A stretch of 64,000 nucleotides of DNA. It comes from Spartinivicinus ruber (GTDB lineage Bacteria; Pseudomonadota; Gammaproteobacteria; Pseudomonadales; Zooshikellaceae). A program made the translations under genes and the position numbers. This document shows, one piece after another, positions 37,301 through 46,522 of the stretch (positions within the stretch are counted from its first letter, which is position 1; every line of letters starts with the position of its first letter). The stretch lies in assembly GCF_011009015.1 (NCBI RefSeq), contig NZ_CP048878.1:5737001-5801000 (forward strand). The letters are read 5' to 3'. The notes beneath the pieces were generated by a model. It ran no database searches and was not told the origin of the DNA. It saw only the letters and a list, made by a program, of their open reading frames with translations.

Positions 37301-40300
37301 AATTTGATCGGCTGTCAGATTGGCATTCTCTAAAGCCAATTCTATTGTTTTTTGTTGTCCTTCTACACTAGGTGCTGCATAACTCACCTTTTCTGCACCA
37401 TCATTATGCATTGCACTGCCACGAATGACAGCATAAATATTGTCACCATCTTCTAGCGCTTTTGATAGTGATTTTAATAAAACCACTCCTCCACCGTGAC
37501 TCAAAACTGTGCCTTGAGCTTTTTCATCAAAAGGACGGCAATGTCCATCTGGAGAGGCTATCATTCCCTGTTGATATAAATACCCTTTCTTTCCAAATCC
37601 GCCTAAAAGAGATATACCACCGGCTAGTGCTAGATCACAGCGGCCTTCACGAATATCCTGGCAGGCTTTATCGACAGCAGTAGCTGATGTTGAACACGCG
37701 GTTTGCAAAACAACAGCAGGTCCCGTTAAATCAAGCTTATAGGTCACTCTTGAACAAAGAAAGTCTGGGGCGTTAGCAAGTAACCTCTGATAGGCTAAAG
37801 CGGCATCCTCTTTACCTGCTCGCTCTAATTGCTGATAGTGAGGATGCAAATGATATTGTTCATAGAAATTGATGCCAGAGCCACCATAAACGCCAATATG
37901 GCGACTTTGTTTGTCTAAGTTATAAGAGGCGTCCTCTAGTGCATGATAACAAAGTTCTAAAAAAATACGATGTTGCGGGTCCATCAGCATGGCTTCTAAA
38001 TCAGCATATCCAAAGAATTCCGCATCAAAATATTCAATGCCTTCTAACCACCCCATCGCTTTTACATAATTTGGCTTGTGGTACAAAGATTCAGAAACGC
38101 CTGATTCTCGAAGTTCTTGCTCACTAAAAAACTGAATGCTTTCTTTACCAGATTGCAAATTTTCCCAAAATTTTTGCACATTGCTAGCTCCAGGAAGACG
38201 GCATGACATCCCAATTATTGCAATTTCTTTTATTTCCTCTTTGGACTGCTTATCTATGTTAGATGGTATTGCTGTTGATTTTTCACTTACCTTTGGAGAC
38301 AAGCCAACTTGATGAGCAACGAGTGAAGCTAGGTTAGCAATAGTTGCTCTACTGAATAAATCAGTTACCGATATATTAAAACCGTGTTTTTGCAACATAT
38401 AAGTAATTTTAATAGCATTTAAAGAGTTTCCACCTACATCAAAAAAATAATCATGAATACTGAGTTCTGTCAGTTGTAAACCCTCTAGCCAAATTTGATG
38501 AATTTTTTCTTCTATTTCCGTTTTAGGTTTATGGTAGGTCACTTCAGAGGTGGCTGAAACTTTGTTTTGCTGAAGTACTTTCCGATCAATTTTACCACTG
38601 GAGGTGAGTGGAAATTTATCTATCTTCATCCAAAAACTTGGAATCATATAAGATGGTAACTTTTGTGTAAGGTAGGACTTTAATTCTCCTGCTGTCAATG
38701 TCGTATCTGCCAAATAAAAGGCAACTAGTCTTTTATTTTCTTCAGCACCTTGTACAACTACGACCGCATTCTTGACATGATGATGTTGCTTTATATTTTC
38801 CTCTATCTCTCCTAACTCTATACGAAAACCTCGAATTTTGACTTGGGTGTCAACTCGATCCAACCATTCTATATTACCGTCAGAAAGAAACTTACAAAGG
38901 TCACCAGATTTATACATCCGATGGTAAACTGCTAGTTTCGGGTCTTTAGGGTCAACAAAAGGGTTGATGATAAAGCTTTTTTCAGTAAGCTCTGGCCGAT
39001 TAAGATAGCCTCGAGCAAGGCCTGCGCCACTTATATAGAGCTCTCCAGGTACACCAATGGGGACAGGATTTAACTTGTCATCCAAGATATACAACTTTGT
39101 ATTAAAAAGCGGCTTGCCTATCGGAATGCTACTGATGTTTTGTTTCATTTCGAAATAAGTAGAAAGCACTGAGTATTCAGTTGGTCCATAACCGTTGACA
39201 ACGTCAGCATCTCTAGCATAATAATTTAAATCACTAGGATTTGCCCTTTCACCAGCTGTAATCAGTCTTTTTAAACTAGGAAGCCTAACCTGATTTAAAC
39301 TTTTTATAAAAGAAGGCATTAGGGCGATTGAAGAAATTTGATGTTCATAAAAGTACTCTGTGAATTTGTGAGTATCTTTTTGTATATTATATGGAATGAG
39401 AACCAAGCTCGCACCTGATAAAAGAGCAGTAAAAATATCATATAAACCCACATCGAAAGAAAATGAACTAAACTGACCAATATTTTCTGTTGATTTGATA
39501 TTAAACCTTTGAATACCATCCCAAATAGTATTTAAAATGGCCTTATGTTCTATCATCACTCCTTTAGGCTTCCCTGTGGAACCCGAAGTATAGATGACAT
39601 AGGCCAGATGGTCGCAACGTACTTCATTTTTAAGAGTGCCTTTTGTTTTCCTTATCGTTGGCCAGTCTAAATCCAAATAAATGATTTTTTTAAAAAATGG
39701 GAGTTCGGTGTTTAGCTTTCTTTGAGATAAAAGAACGGATATTTGGCTATCCTCAATCATATAGGAAAGCCTTTCTTTAGGGTAATGCGGATCGAGAGGA
39801 ACAAAAGCTGCACCGGCTTTTAGTACCCCAAATACAGCTACAGTCATATCAAGTGACTTTTCGACACAAATGCCAACTAAATCATCAGGTTTAATGCCTA
39901 ATGACTGGAGGTACAATGCCAAACAATTTGCTTTGTTGTTTAGCTCAGCATAACTGATTGTTTGATCATTAATTTTTACCGCAGTAGCCTGAGGCGTTTC
40001 TTGAGCTTGTTTTTCAAACACTTGATGTAAGCATATTTCCTTAGGGTAAATTTTTTCTGTTTGGTTCCAATCAACCAAAAGTGCTTGTCTTTCTTCTGAG
40101 TTAAGGATTGAGATGTCTGAAATGGGTAGATCGATAGCACTCCTTAACTGACTTAAAATTTGGTTAAAACTATTAGCAAAGCGTTTTATCGTTTCAGCTT
40201 TAAAGTGGTCTGTCCTGTATTTCCAAGAGACTTTAATACGGCCATCCACCTCTGGATTCAGAATCAAGCTTAATGGGAAAATACCTTCATGAATGGGGAT

Positions 40301-43300
40301 AGAGTAACCTTTAATTGTAAAAGAAGGATACTGCTTTTGATATTTGTTACTCGTTAGGTTTTCCTCAAAAGATAGTATTTCAAAAAAAGCTTGAATCGGG
40401 TAAGATTCCCATGCCTGGTTAGTTACTTTTAATTCTTGCATCAGTTTTGGAAAAGGATAATCCTGATTTGCAAGTCCATTTTTCACAATATTTGATATCT
40501 TCTTAAGCAAAGATAAAAAAGTGTCATCTTCCGAAATTGAACAAAGTAGTGGAAGTAAATTAATAAAGCACCCTATACTACTTTCATGATCACTTTTATT
40601 TCTTCCCAGACTTGGCGTGCCAATTAGTATAACATCTTGATTAGAGTATTTTGCTAATAAAATAGCATATACAGTAAAAAATAAAGAAAACAGAGTTACC
40701 CCATTACTGTTAGCTATTTTTTTGATAGCATCTACCTCTTCTTTTTCAAAATAAAAAACCAGTGAGTCTCCCGCATCAGATGACTTTTTCTCTAGAGGAG
40801 AATCAAAAGGGAGTTCGATATTCCATGAGCACCCTTTCAATGACTCTCGCCAATAGGATAACTGTTTCAAAGAAGCTTCACTTTGAACGAACTCATTTTG
40901 CCAAGCAATAAACTCATAAAACTTATTTTCTTTTTCATGAAACTGAGGAGCTTTTTTATCCTGTAACAACTGATAAAAATCAAATAATTCCTGAATAAGA
41001 CTTACTGAATGCTCATCAAAAATAATATGATGAATAACAGTTAAAAAATACCACTCATTTTTATTTACTTGAAGTAGATGAAAACGGCATAATACATCTC
41101 TCTCAATGCTAAATGCACGTTGAGATTCTTTGGTAATATATTGCTTTATATCGATTTCACTAAATTTCTTGTTTCTAAAATCAGCCAACTCAAAATTGAT
41201 AGAACTATGACTGTCATGCCATTGAATTGGAGTACCTTCATTATTGAGTCTAATTCGAGTTTTTAATATAGGGTGATAATCTACAAAAAGTTGACAAGCT
41301 TGCTTCCATAAATTGACATTAAGTTCCGACGGTATCATTATGCATAAAGGTATATTATAGGCATAAGAATCAGAATATTTTTGTTGATAAGCAAATAATG
41401 CTAGTTGACCAAAACTTAATGGCATTTCAAAAATAGCAACTTTATTTGCTTGTAGAAATGCTGCTTTTAGCTTGAATTTCCAAAGACTAGCCTGCTCTTT
41501 TTGAATACATTGAAAGTGATCTCCTGAAATTGGAATAGTTATTAGCTTATCTCCAATCAGGGGGAGCCAGTTCTTTTTATAAGAAGGGAAGTCTTTAGGA
41601 TTCTTTTTTTGTGCATCAAAAAAATAGACTCTATTTGAACCGATATAGTTTTTCGGCTGATATGATACCAAGGCTTTTTGATTAGACTCAAAAACTTTCA
41701 ACGAATCAGTACCAAAAAAGGCTGGAATTGTATCGCGGCCTTTTTCTTTCACTAAAGCAACTATCCTTTCTTTACTCAACCCATTAATTGCTTCTGGTTG
41801 GATTGAAAGAGAAGGTGAAATGGCCTTTAGGCCCATAGATAGAGAGAGCGGTTTCCAGGCAGAATAGGTATCGATTAGTCCCAAAAAGCCAATACAATAC
41901 CCTGCTTGAATGAGTTGTTGGGTAACCTCATAAGCAACCATCCCACCAAAGCTGTAGCCCATAAGATCAAATGGCCCAAGCTTTTGAATGGCCAAAATAT
42001 AGTCCAAATAGAAACTAGCGATCGTTTTAATACGATTAAATGGCTCTGCTTCTCCTTGAAATCCAAAGCTATAGCCACCATATACCGGACGCTCTGTTAC
42101 TTCTTCTAAGAGGTATCTATAAAAAGAGCAATTCCCCCACAAAGCCGGAAAAACAAAAATAGGTCTACCTTTACCTTCTTTTATCAGTGGCATGTAATTA
42201 CAGAACTCTATTGCCGAAGCCAGAGTGTTGGTACTTTTAATGGAGTCGGTGGATTCTTTATTGAATGTTTTTAGGTAATTTGAAAGCGCTTTTAAACTTG
42301 GATAATTAAGCAAAGCATTCATTGGAATATCGCTTGACCATGATGCTCTAATTTTATAAACCACCCTTATACTAACAATGGAGTCCATGCCATAGTTGAT
42401 AAAATTTTCTTCTTCTGCGATATTTGTTGCGTTTATACCTAGAATTTCTGCTATCCATTCTCTGATTTTAATCATTAAATCTTGATGATTTGAGATACCC
42501 AAACTTGTTGATTTTTTTGGTACACTTGACGATAGTGATTTAATCGGAGTAGAGAATGTTTGAAAAAATCTACCCTGATCACCATCGTTAATTAACACTT
42601 GAGGTATTCCAAGCTTCAATACAGCCTCAAAACTTTGCAAACCGTGTTCTTCACTTAAAAAGCCGAGTCCTTTTGGCTGCATCAAATTATCTTTGACTCC
42701 CTCTATTAGTGTCATCCCTTCTGATTCCCAAAGGGGCCAATTGATACTGAAGACTGAGTCTGATCTCTGACGACAAATAGACATAGCAAAAGCATCTAAA
42801 AAAGCATTCGCAGCTCCATAGCTACTGCTTCCTTCAAAACCAAAAGCTGATATTGAAGAAAACAAGAATAACTGCTGAAAATTTCCTTGTTTTTGAAGTT
42901 TGTTTAGCACCAAAGTGCCGCTTATTTTTGGTGAAATTAAAGTTTTAAAGTTGGATAAACTATCATTTTCAACTTCAAAGCTAGTTATCAAACCAGCTGT
43001 ATGGAAAACACTATCAACTAATGAAAAATTGTCAGATTCTAACTGAGCAAATAAATTGGCGACTGAATCAAAATCAGTAATATCTAAAGGATAGTATTTA
43101 ACATTTGCCCCTCGCTGTAAAAAAGACTGTAGGTAAGACTGCTGCTCTTCATTTATAGCCGACCGTCCAACTAAGATAATATTCGCTTGATACTTGTCCA
43201 CTAAATATGAAGAAAAGATCCTGCCTAGTCCGCCCATCCCTCCAGTAATTAAATAGGTTCCCCCTTTTTTAAGACTAGCTTTGGGATTCTGTTTAGCTTT

Positions 43301-45766
43301 CTGCAATTCTTTTTTAGAAATCTCAGTAATGCTATGCACCAAACGTTTTTCTTTTTGGTAAGAAACAAGTAGTTCTTCTTTGTTTGCTTGAGATTCTTTA
43401 ACAACTATTGGCCATGTATTTTGATCATATTCATCCACATGAAGGAGCTTCAGGATACTCTGTGGATGCTCTCGTTTTAAAGACTTACTGAAGCCGGATA
43501 ATGTCCAGTGAAGAGGATTTTCTTCGGGAAACCTTCCTGAATATAGATACAAAAATGAATAATCAGTATGTTCCTGCTTAGTAAGCGTTTGAATTAAAGA
43601 AACAACAGTGTAAATGCTTTGTTTCGAAGAGACACTCAAGTTATCTAACGTTAAAGTTCCAGGAATATCTAATGGCCAGAGAAAAAATACTTTTTGAGGC
43701 AAGCCTTTATGCTCTTTAAGAATATATACTAATTTTTCGATTTCCTTTGAACATCCAGCACGCAAGGTATAATTATTGACCCCGTTCTGTTGATAGGATT
43801 CTCCCATTTTGATCCAAATGATATTTTCTTGCGGGGGAATCTGTGTTTGAAGACTTAGTTCATCTCTGTGATCAATAAAGATCCAATTCATCTCCTGGAG
43901 GGAAGCATTATTTATTGCAGCATTATCCAACAAACGATTTTCCCAGATAGGACGATAATAGGTCAAGCGATCACTATCTTTCTGTTGACTAACATCAAGT
44001 CCTTCCCCTTCGAACCAGTAACGGTTTTTAGCAAAAGGATAAGTCGGTAATGGAACTCTTTGGCCTACATTAAGAGGAGTATGTTTAAGCTTTTTTTGAA
44101 CCTCTTGAATATCTCGGATGAAATCAGGAGTAAACTTATCATTGCTCTTAGCTGCAGGCTCATCTAAAAAGGCTTTTAAACCTTGAATAATTTCTTTGTT
44201 TGATTTAGCAAAAAATGCTAGGACCTGCGGCATTAAATCTCTGCCCTTTATAAGGGTAAAAATAATATCATTAAAGGAAGGTAATTGCTCTTGCGTACAA
44301 GCTTCAAAATATAACAGCAAATCCTCGGCTCTGCGTTTTAAGCCTGCCTCTTCCTTTGCAGAAAGCACTACCAGCTGAGTATTTTCACCTTCTTGATTAT
44401 GAGCCTGCGAATTTTTAGATGAGATATACTCCTCTAAAACCACATGTACATTCACTCCACCAAAACCAAACGCACTGACACCCGCACGTCTTAGACTCCG
44501 TCCATCTTGTGAGTTAGGTTTGTGCCAAGGTAGAGGGGTTTTGACGATATAAAAAGGACTGTCTTCTAAATCAATATTCGGATTGACGTCGTTTAGCGAA
44601 GCTAATCCTGGCAGCATGTTATGTTTAAAAGCCAATAGAGTCGCTATTAGCCCAGCTATCCCTGATGCAGCTTCAGTATGACCAATGATAGATTTTACAC
44701 TTGAGATTCCACAGTAAGCTTTCGAGGTTTTAGATACGCCAGAGAGCTCCCAAGCCTGCTTCAATCCCTCAACTTCAATAGGATCACCTACTGGCGTTCC
44801 CGTGCCATGAACCTGAAAAAATTGAATACTCGTTGGATCTACTCCGGCTCTTTGTTGAGCTTTGTGAATGGTTTTAGCTTGAGCTTCAGCATTGGGTGTA
44901 GTAATGGTAGAGACTTTTCCGACATGTCTGACAGCACTCCCTTTGATTACACCATGAATATTATCTTGATCTTCTATAGCTTTAGCTAAAGGCTTGAGTA
45001 AAACCAATCCCGCTCCTTCTGATCGGACATACCCGTCTGCACTTGCATCAAATGTTTTACAAGAGCCAGTAGGAGACAGCATTCCCGTTGCAGCATAACC
45101 AAGGGACATTGTAGGTGTTAACATCAAATTTATCCCACCCGCTAAAGCCATATCGCACTCATCACATTCTATCGCTTGGATAGCTACATGCACGGCGTTG
45201 AGTGACGAAGCGCAGACACTGTCAACAAAAAAACTGGGGCCGTTAAGGTTAAAGTAGAGAGAGATACGGTTGGGAATAATTGCTGGTTGTGCAGTACCCG
45301 TAGAATAATGAGGTTGGATATCGATTTTTTGTTGTTGTGACAAATCTTTATACTCAGCATTAGAAATACCAAGATAAACACCAATTTCTTTTTCAGCTAA
45401 GGTTTTGCAGGGATAGCCCGCATCTTCAAAGCAACTCCATGCTAACTCGAGCATGATACGCTGCTGTGGGTCCATACTTTTGGCTTCTTTAGCTGCTACT
45501 TGAAAAAAGGGAGCATCAAAAGCATCAATATCCTCAAGGAATCCCCCCCATTTGCAGTTAGTTTTATTCTTTTCTGTATAGGGATCTCCCCAATATTGTT
45601 GCCAATTCCAGCGCGCTTTCGGTATTTCTCTTACACAAGAGTCTCCTTGTATAAGCTTATCCCAAAATTCTTGGTAGTTTTTGGCTTGAGGAAAGCGGCA
45701 AGCCATTCCGATGACAGCTATCTCTTTTTGTTTCATCGTTTTTAATCCCATTACTAACTTCGACAT
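34346..45766 (-). CDS. Giant PKS-NRPS hybrid: KS-KR-ACP-TE-C-A-PCP-KS-AT-ACP-TE
   Basis: 3806 residues. KS1 ~12-446 (Cys185 in DSVCASS; HGTGTPVGDP; IIGHTEA) with a linker ending PFAKNRYWF. Pseudo-KR/KR ~590-1055 (TGGMGGLGR ~840; Tyr983 in YGAAN). ACP1 (Ser1129 in GMDS). TE1 ~1190-1440 (GYSFGG Ser1272; His1417). C ~1446-1880 (HHIIFDE, His1579-1580; Glu replaces the usual Gly). A ~1916-2390 (YTSGSTGKPKG ~2058; GYGPTE; SGKIDRK). PCP (Ser2448 in GGNS). KS2 ~2514-2950 (Cys2691). AT ~3049-3350 (GHSVGE Ser3145; HAFH 3249-3252, malonyl type). ACP2 (Ser3482 in GGDS). TE2 ~3560-3806 (GSSLGG Ser3632; His3786). All visible catalytic residues are present. KS1 resembles trans-AT ketosynthases (RWNWQQYWGDP, CKWGGFL) and its module has no AT. 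Starts at 45751 or 45736 are also in frame, the latter with GGGA upstream. No loading module, phosphopantetheinyl transferase, MbtH protein or exporter adjoins. The product is unknown: at least one ketide and one amino acid are expected. Confidence 0.93.
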   Translation of the reverse strand: MSKLVMGLKTMKQKEIAVIGMACRFPQAKNYQEFWDKLIQGDSCVREIPKARWNWQQYWGDPYTEKNKTNCKWGGFLEDIDAFDAPFFQVAAKEAKSMDPQQRIMLELAWSCFEDAGYPCKTLAEKEIGVYLGISNAEYKDLSQQQKIDIQPHYSTGTAQPAIIPNRISLYFNLNGPSFFVDSVCASSLNAVHVAIQAIECDECDMALAGGINLMLTPTMSLGYAATGMLSPTGSCKTFDASADGYVRSEGAGLVLLKPLAKAIEDQDNIHGVIKGSAVRHVGKVSTITTPNAEAQAKTIHKAQQRAGVDPTSIQFFQVHGTGTPVGDPIEVEGLKQAWELSGVSKTSKAYCGISSVKSIIGHTEAASGIAGLIATLLAFKHNMLPGLASLNDVNPNIDLEDSPFYIVKTPLPWHKPNSQDGRSLRRAGVSAFGFGGVNVHVVLEEYISSKNSQAHNQEGENTQLVVLSAKEEAGLKRRAEDLLLYFEACTQEQLPSFNDIIFTLIKGRDLMPQVLAFFAKSNKEIIQGLKAFLDEPAAKSNDKFTPDFIRDIQEVQKKLKHTPLNVGQRVPLPTYPFAKNRYWFEGEGLDVSQQKDSDRLTYYRPIWENRLLDNAAINNASLQEMNWIFIDHRDELSLQTQIPPQENIIWIKMGESYQQNGVNNYTLRAGCSKEIEKLVYILKEHKGLPQKVFFLWPLDIPGTLTLDNLSVSSKQSIYTVVSLIQTLTKQEHTDYSFLYLYSGRFPEENPLHWTLSGFSKSLKREHPQSILKLLHVDEYDQNTWPIVVKESQANKEELLVSYQKEKRLVHSITEISKKELQKAKQNPKASLKKGGTYLITGGMGGLGRIFSSYLVDKYQANIILVGRSAINEEQQSYLQSFLQRGANVKYYPLDITDFDSVANLFAQLESDNFSLVDSVFHTAGLITSFEVENDSLSNFKTLISPKISGTLVLNKLQKQGNFQQLFLFSSISAFGFEGSSSYGAANAFLDAFAMSICRQRSDSVFSINWPLWESEGMTLIEGVKDNLMQPKGLGFLSEEHGLQSFEAVLKLGIPQVLINDGDQGRFFQTFSTPIKSLSSSVPKKSTSLGISNHQDLMIKIREWIAEILGINATNIAEEENFINYGMDSIVSIRVVYKIRASWSSDIPMNALLNYPSLKALSNYLKTFNKESTDSIKSTNTLASAIEFCNYMPLIKEGKGRPIFVFPALWGNCSFYRYLLEEVTERPVYGGYSFGFQGEAEPFNRIKTIASFYLDYILAIQKLGPFDLMGYSFGGMVAYEVTQQLIQAGYCIGFLGLIDTYSAWKPLSLSMGLKAISPSLSIQPEAINGLSKERIVALVKEKGRDTIPAFFGTDSLKVFESNQKALVSYQPKNYIGSNRVYFFDAQKKNPKDFPSYKKNWLPLIGDKLITIPISGDHFQCIQKEQASLWKFKLKAAFLQANKVAIFEMPLSFGQLALFAYQQKYSDSYAYNIPLCIMIPSELNVNLWKQACQLFVDYHPILKTRIRLNNEGTPIQWHDSHSSINFELADFRNKKFSEIDIKQYITKESQRAFSIERDVLCRFHLLQVNKNEWYFLTVIHHIIFDEHSVSLIQELFDFYQLLQDKKAPQFHEKENKFYEFIAWQNEFVQSEASLKQLSYWRESLKGCSWNIELPFDSPLEKKSSDAGDSLVFYFEKEEVDAIKKIANSNGVTLFSLFFTVYAILLAKYSNQDVILIGTPSLGRNKSDHESSIGCFINLLPLLCSISEDDTFLSLLKKISNIVKNGLANQDYPFPKLMQELKVTNQAWESYPIQAFFEILSFEENLTSNKYQKQYPSFTIKGYSIPIHEGIFPLSLILNPEVDGRIKVSWKYRTDHFKAETIKRFANSFNQILSQLRSAIDLPISDISILNSEERQALLVDWNQTEKIYPKEICLHQVFEKQAQETPQATAVKINDQTISYAELNNKANCLALYLQSLGIKPDDLVGICVEKSLDMTVAVFGVLKAGAAFVPLDPHYPKERLSYMIEDSQISVLLSQRKLNTELPFFKKIIYLDLDWPTIRKTKGTLKNEVRCDHLAYVIYTSGSTGKPKGVMIEHKAILNTIWDGIQRFNIKSTENIGQFSSFSFDVGLYDIFTALLSGASLVLIPYNIQKDTHKFTEYFYEHQISSIALMPSFIKSLNQVRLPSLKRLITAGERANPSDLNYYARDADVVNGYGPTEYSVLSTYFEMKQNISSIPIGKPLFNTKLYILDDKLNPVPIGVPGELYISGAGLARGYLNRPELTEKSFIINPFVDPKDPKLAVYHRMYKSGDLCKFLSDGNIEWLDRVDTQVKIRGFRIELGEIEENIKQHHHVKNAVVVVQGAEENKRLVAFYLADTTLTAGELKSYLTQKLPSYMIPSFWMKIDKFPLTSSGKIDRKVLQQNKVSATSEVTYHKPKTEIEEKIHQIWLEGLQLTELSIHDYFFDVGGNSLNAIKITYMLQKHGFNISVTDLFSRATIANLASLVAHQVGLSPKVSEKSTAIPSNIDKQSKEEIKEIAIIGMSCRLPGASNVQKFWENLQSGKESIQFFSEQELRESGVSESLYHKPNYVKAMGWLEGIEYFDAEFFGYADLEAMLMDPQHRIFLELCYHALEDASYNLDKQSRHIGVYGGSGINFYEQYHLHPHYQQLERAGKEDAALAYQRLLANAPDFLCSRVTYKLDLTGPAVVLQTACSTSATAVDKACQDIREGRCDLALAGGISLLGGFGKKGYLYQQGMIASPDGHCRPFDEKAQGTVLSHGGGVVLLKSLSKALEDGDNIYAVIRGSAMHNDGAEKVSYAAPSVEGQQKTIELALENANLTADQIGYVEAHGTGTNLGDPLEVRALNAAFQGMAKQDLQPSSCAIGSVKSNLGHTDSAAGVVSIIKTALCLKHQSLVPTLHYQTPNPKIGFDETPFYVNTQFKYWENAFNTPRRASVNSTGIGGNNVHLILEEAPEHNKKSSISQRRYHLFPFSAKSPTSLISQIASYETYLSSQPTFEIADLAFSLQVGRRSMTYRKTIQAKDLSELQDKLKAAQIQNSVYKEPCQSKVIFLFSGQGSQYVDMAQYFYTQEPEFQKTLDHCFSILKSQQGLDLASVIYPHSGLSKEESTSAINQTRMSQPALFCIEYSLAKLWESYGITPDLMVGHSVGEYVAACLAGVFSLESALEIVSHRGALMQSLPGGKMLSMELSEVATKTLLSKVFFSEESRSLDIAVLNHPNKTVVSGETESINRLKEYCDWHKIRVVTLHTSHAFHSSMMEPILDEFQSTIANHSLDVPKVPYISNVTGDWITKSQACDPKYWANHLRNPVRYHEGVSTLLNQLREEKLNGLFIEVGPGQVLRSLTSLHPGIGAKDLILSSTGHHLDPSLDEKQFQESLGLVWEKGYNVNLGQIYKREQRVRLTGLPVYPFVKKRCWVEKPVTEITGETRSIRKENIQKVHHKKLKNKALSLEQVEQIVSSIWSTRFNLNLNDLMDKDFFTLGGDSLMAVSLIAEVNQTLNIEVPTHQLATTPSFQAFLNAVYQMKPVDTSTYLDHQKSVFPDSIDVNQEKEELIVPLSQKEADKILYLIHPIGGEVYFYRPLADALRESFEVYGIRSRRGSVKKASYTVEEMATSYLREIDRHSKGKEYYLGGSSLGGLIAYEIGQQRLSMGRKMYPILMIDTPHPGYFPELNKTPDHVLNYLFGDQVKIELSILEKLSKLESKLDYIAGLFASSGRESSFVMDITQKLIDSWLSQSEGLYIYQPTTYAGEVYYVGHKERKAGFPDGAHHAWEKLINRFYYSQTSGGNHITMNYPPYIEEIADVIQSYV

Positions 45767-46010
45767 TTAGTAAATCTATCTACGATGTATATATAGAAAG
45801 GAATAAACCCAGCGAGAATGGCTCCTTTTCCGACAACCGCAATAGCTAGTACAGTTTTAAATACATTCCATTGAGTAGGGTAGGTTTAGAAATGAAAACA
45901 GTAATCGCCAAAATAGCTGAAAGGGAAATAACACCAAATGCAAAACCAGCTACTTTCTTCCAGTTTGAAAGTTTCGTCTTAGTTTCAGACAAGTTTTCTT
46001 CATTAGGGCC
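45754..46010 (-). pseudogene. Frameshifted small membrane protein overlapping the PKS-NRPS start
   Basis: Two adjacent frames on the minus strand join into one plausible protein. VIQVGPNEENLSETKTKLSNW and VAGFAFGVISLSAILAITVFI come from one frame. After a shift near 45880 the next frame gives TQWNVFKTVLAIAVVGKGAILAGFIPFYIYIVDRF and ends at a TAG (45756-45754). That makes two membrane helices in ~85 residues. The start is unclear; a GTG with a G-rich site (CAGGGGGACAAG) lies near 46038 in another frame. The stop overlaps the beginning of the PKS-NRPS reading frame, so the two were probably coupled. One sequencing error, true decay or programmed frameshifting could each explain it. Confidence 0.45.
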
Positions 46011-46522
46011 CACTTGAATGACTGGATAAGATTACTCACCTTGTCCCCCTGATTACTAACGAAGTCTACAAGTTTTGTACAATTATAAATCCAAAATTCA
46101 AGGCAGAAAATATTAATCAGCAATAAAAAGGGGTTGACTTTATTTCTTATTAACAGAGATATCAGACAAAGAGTGAATTATATTTCAAGTATTGTATACT
46201 TATATTATACATTAAATATCATACAAACTAATCATATAAAAATTAAAGAGCTAAAGTTTATATAATCTATATTTTTTACTAGTAATAAGCTGAATAATAA
46301 AGTTTCATACTTTAATGATTAAAACATTACCTACGAAAGAAGCTTATATATGAAGTATGCATCTCTGCTATCTATCCGTAAAGCTTGTATTTAAGCTTTT
46401 ACCGTGCTGAAATGACTAACCATCAAAAATCTATAAACACTCAGTAGCCTTGCTGAATATGAAACCTTATTGTATGAAAAATACAATGCATCCATAAACA
46501 AGAAGACAAAAGTATAATACTT
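46011..46522. other. AT-rich region upstream of the PKS-NRPS gene
   Basis: About 500 bp, very AT-rich between 46180 and 46330, with no gene visible. It must contain the leftward promoter for the PKS-NRPS unit unless transcription comes through the IS element. I could not fix a convincing -35/-10 pair. Confidence 0.4.

Noticed and set aside
38600..40020. Substrate prediction for the adenylation domain (residues read as D-V-Y-S-I-A-G-V-L-K)
   Set aside because: The alignment was by eye and the code matches no specificity I can name, so no amino acid is claimed.
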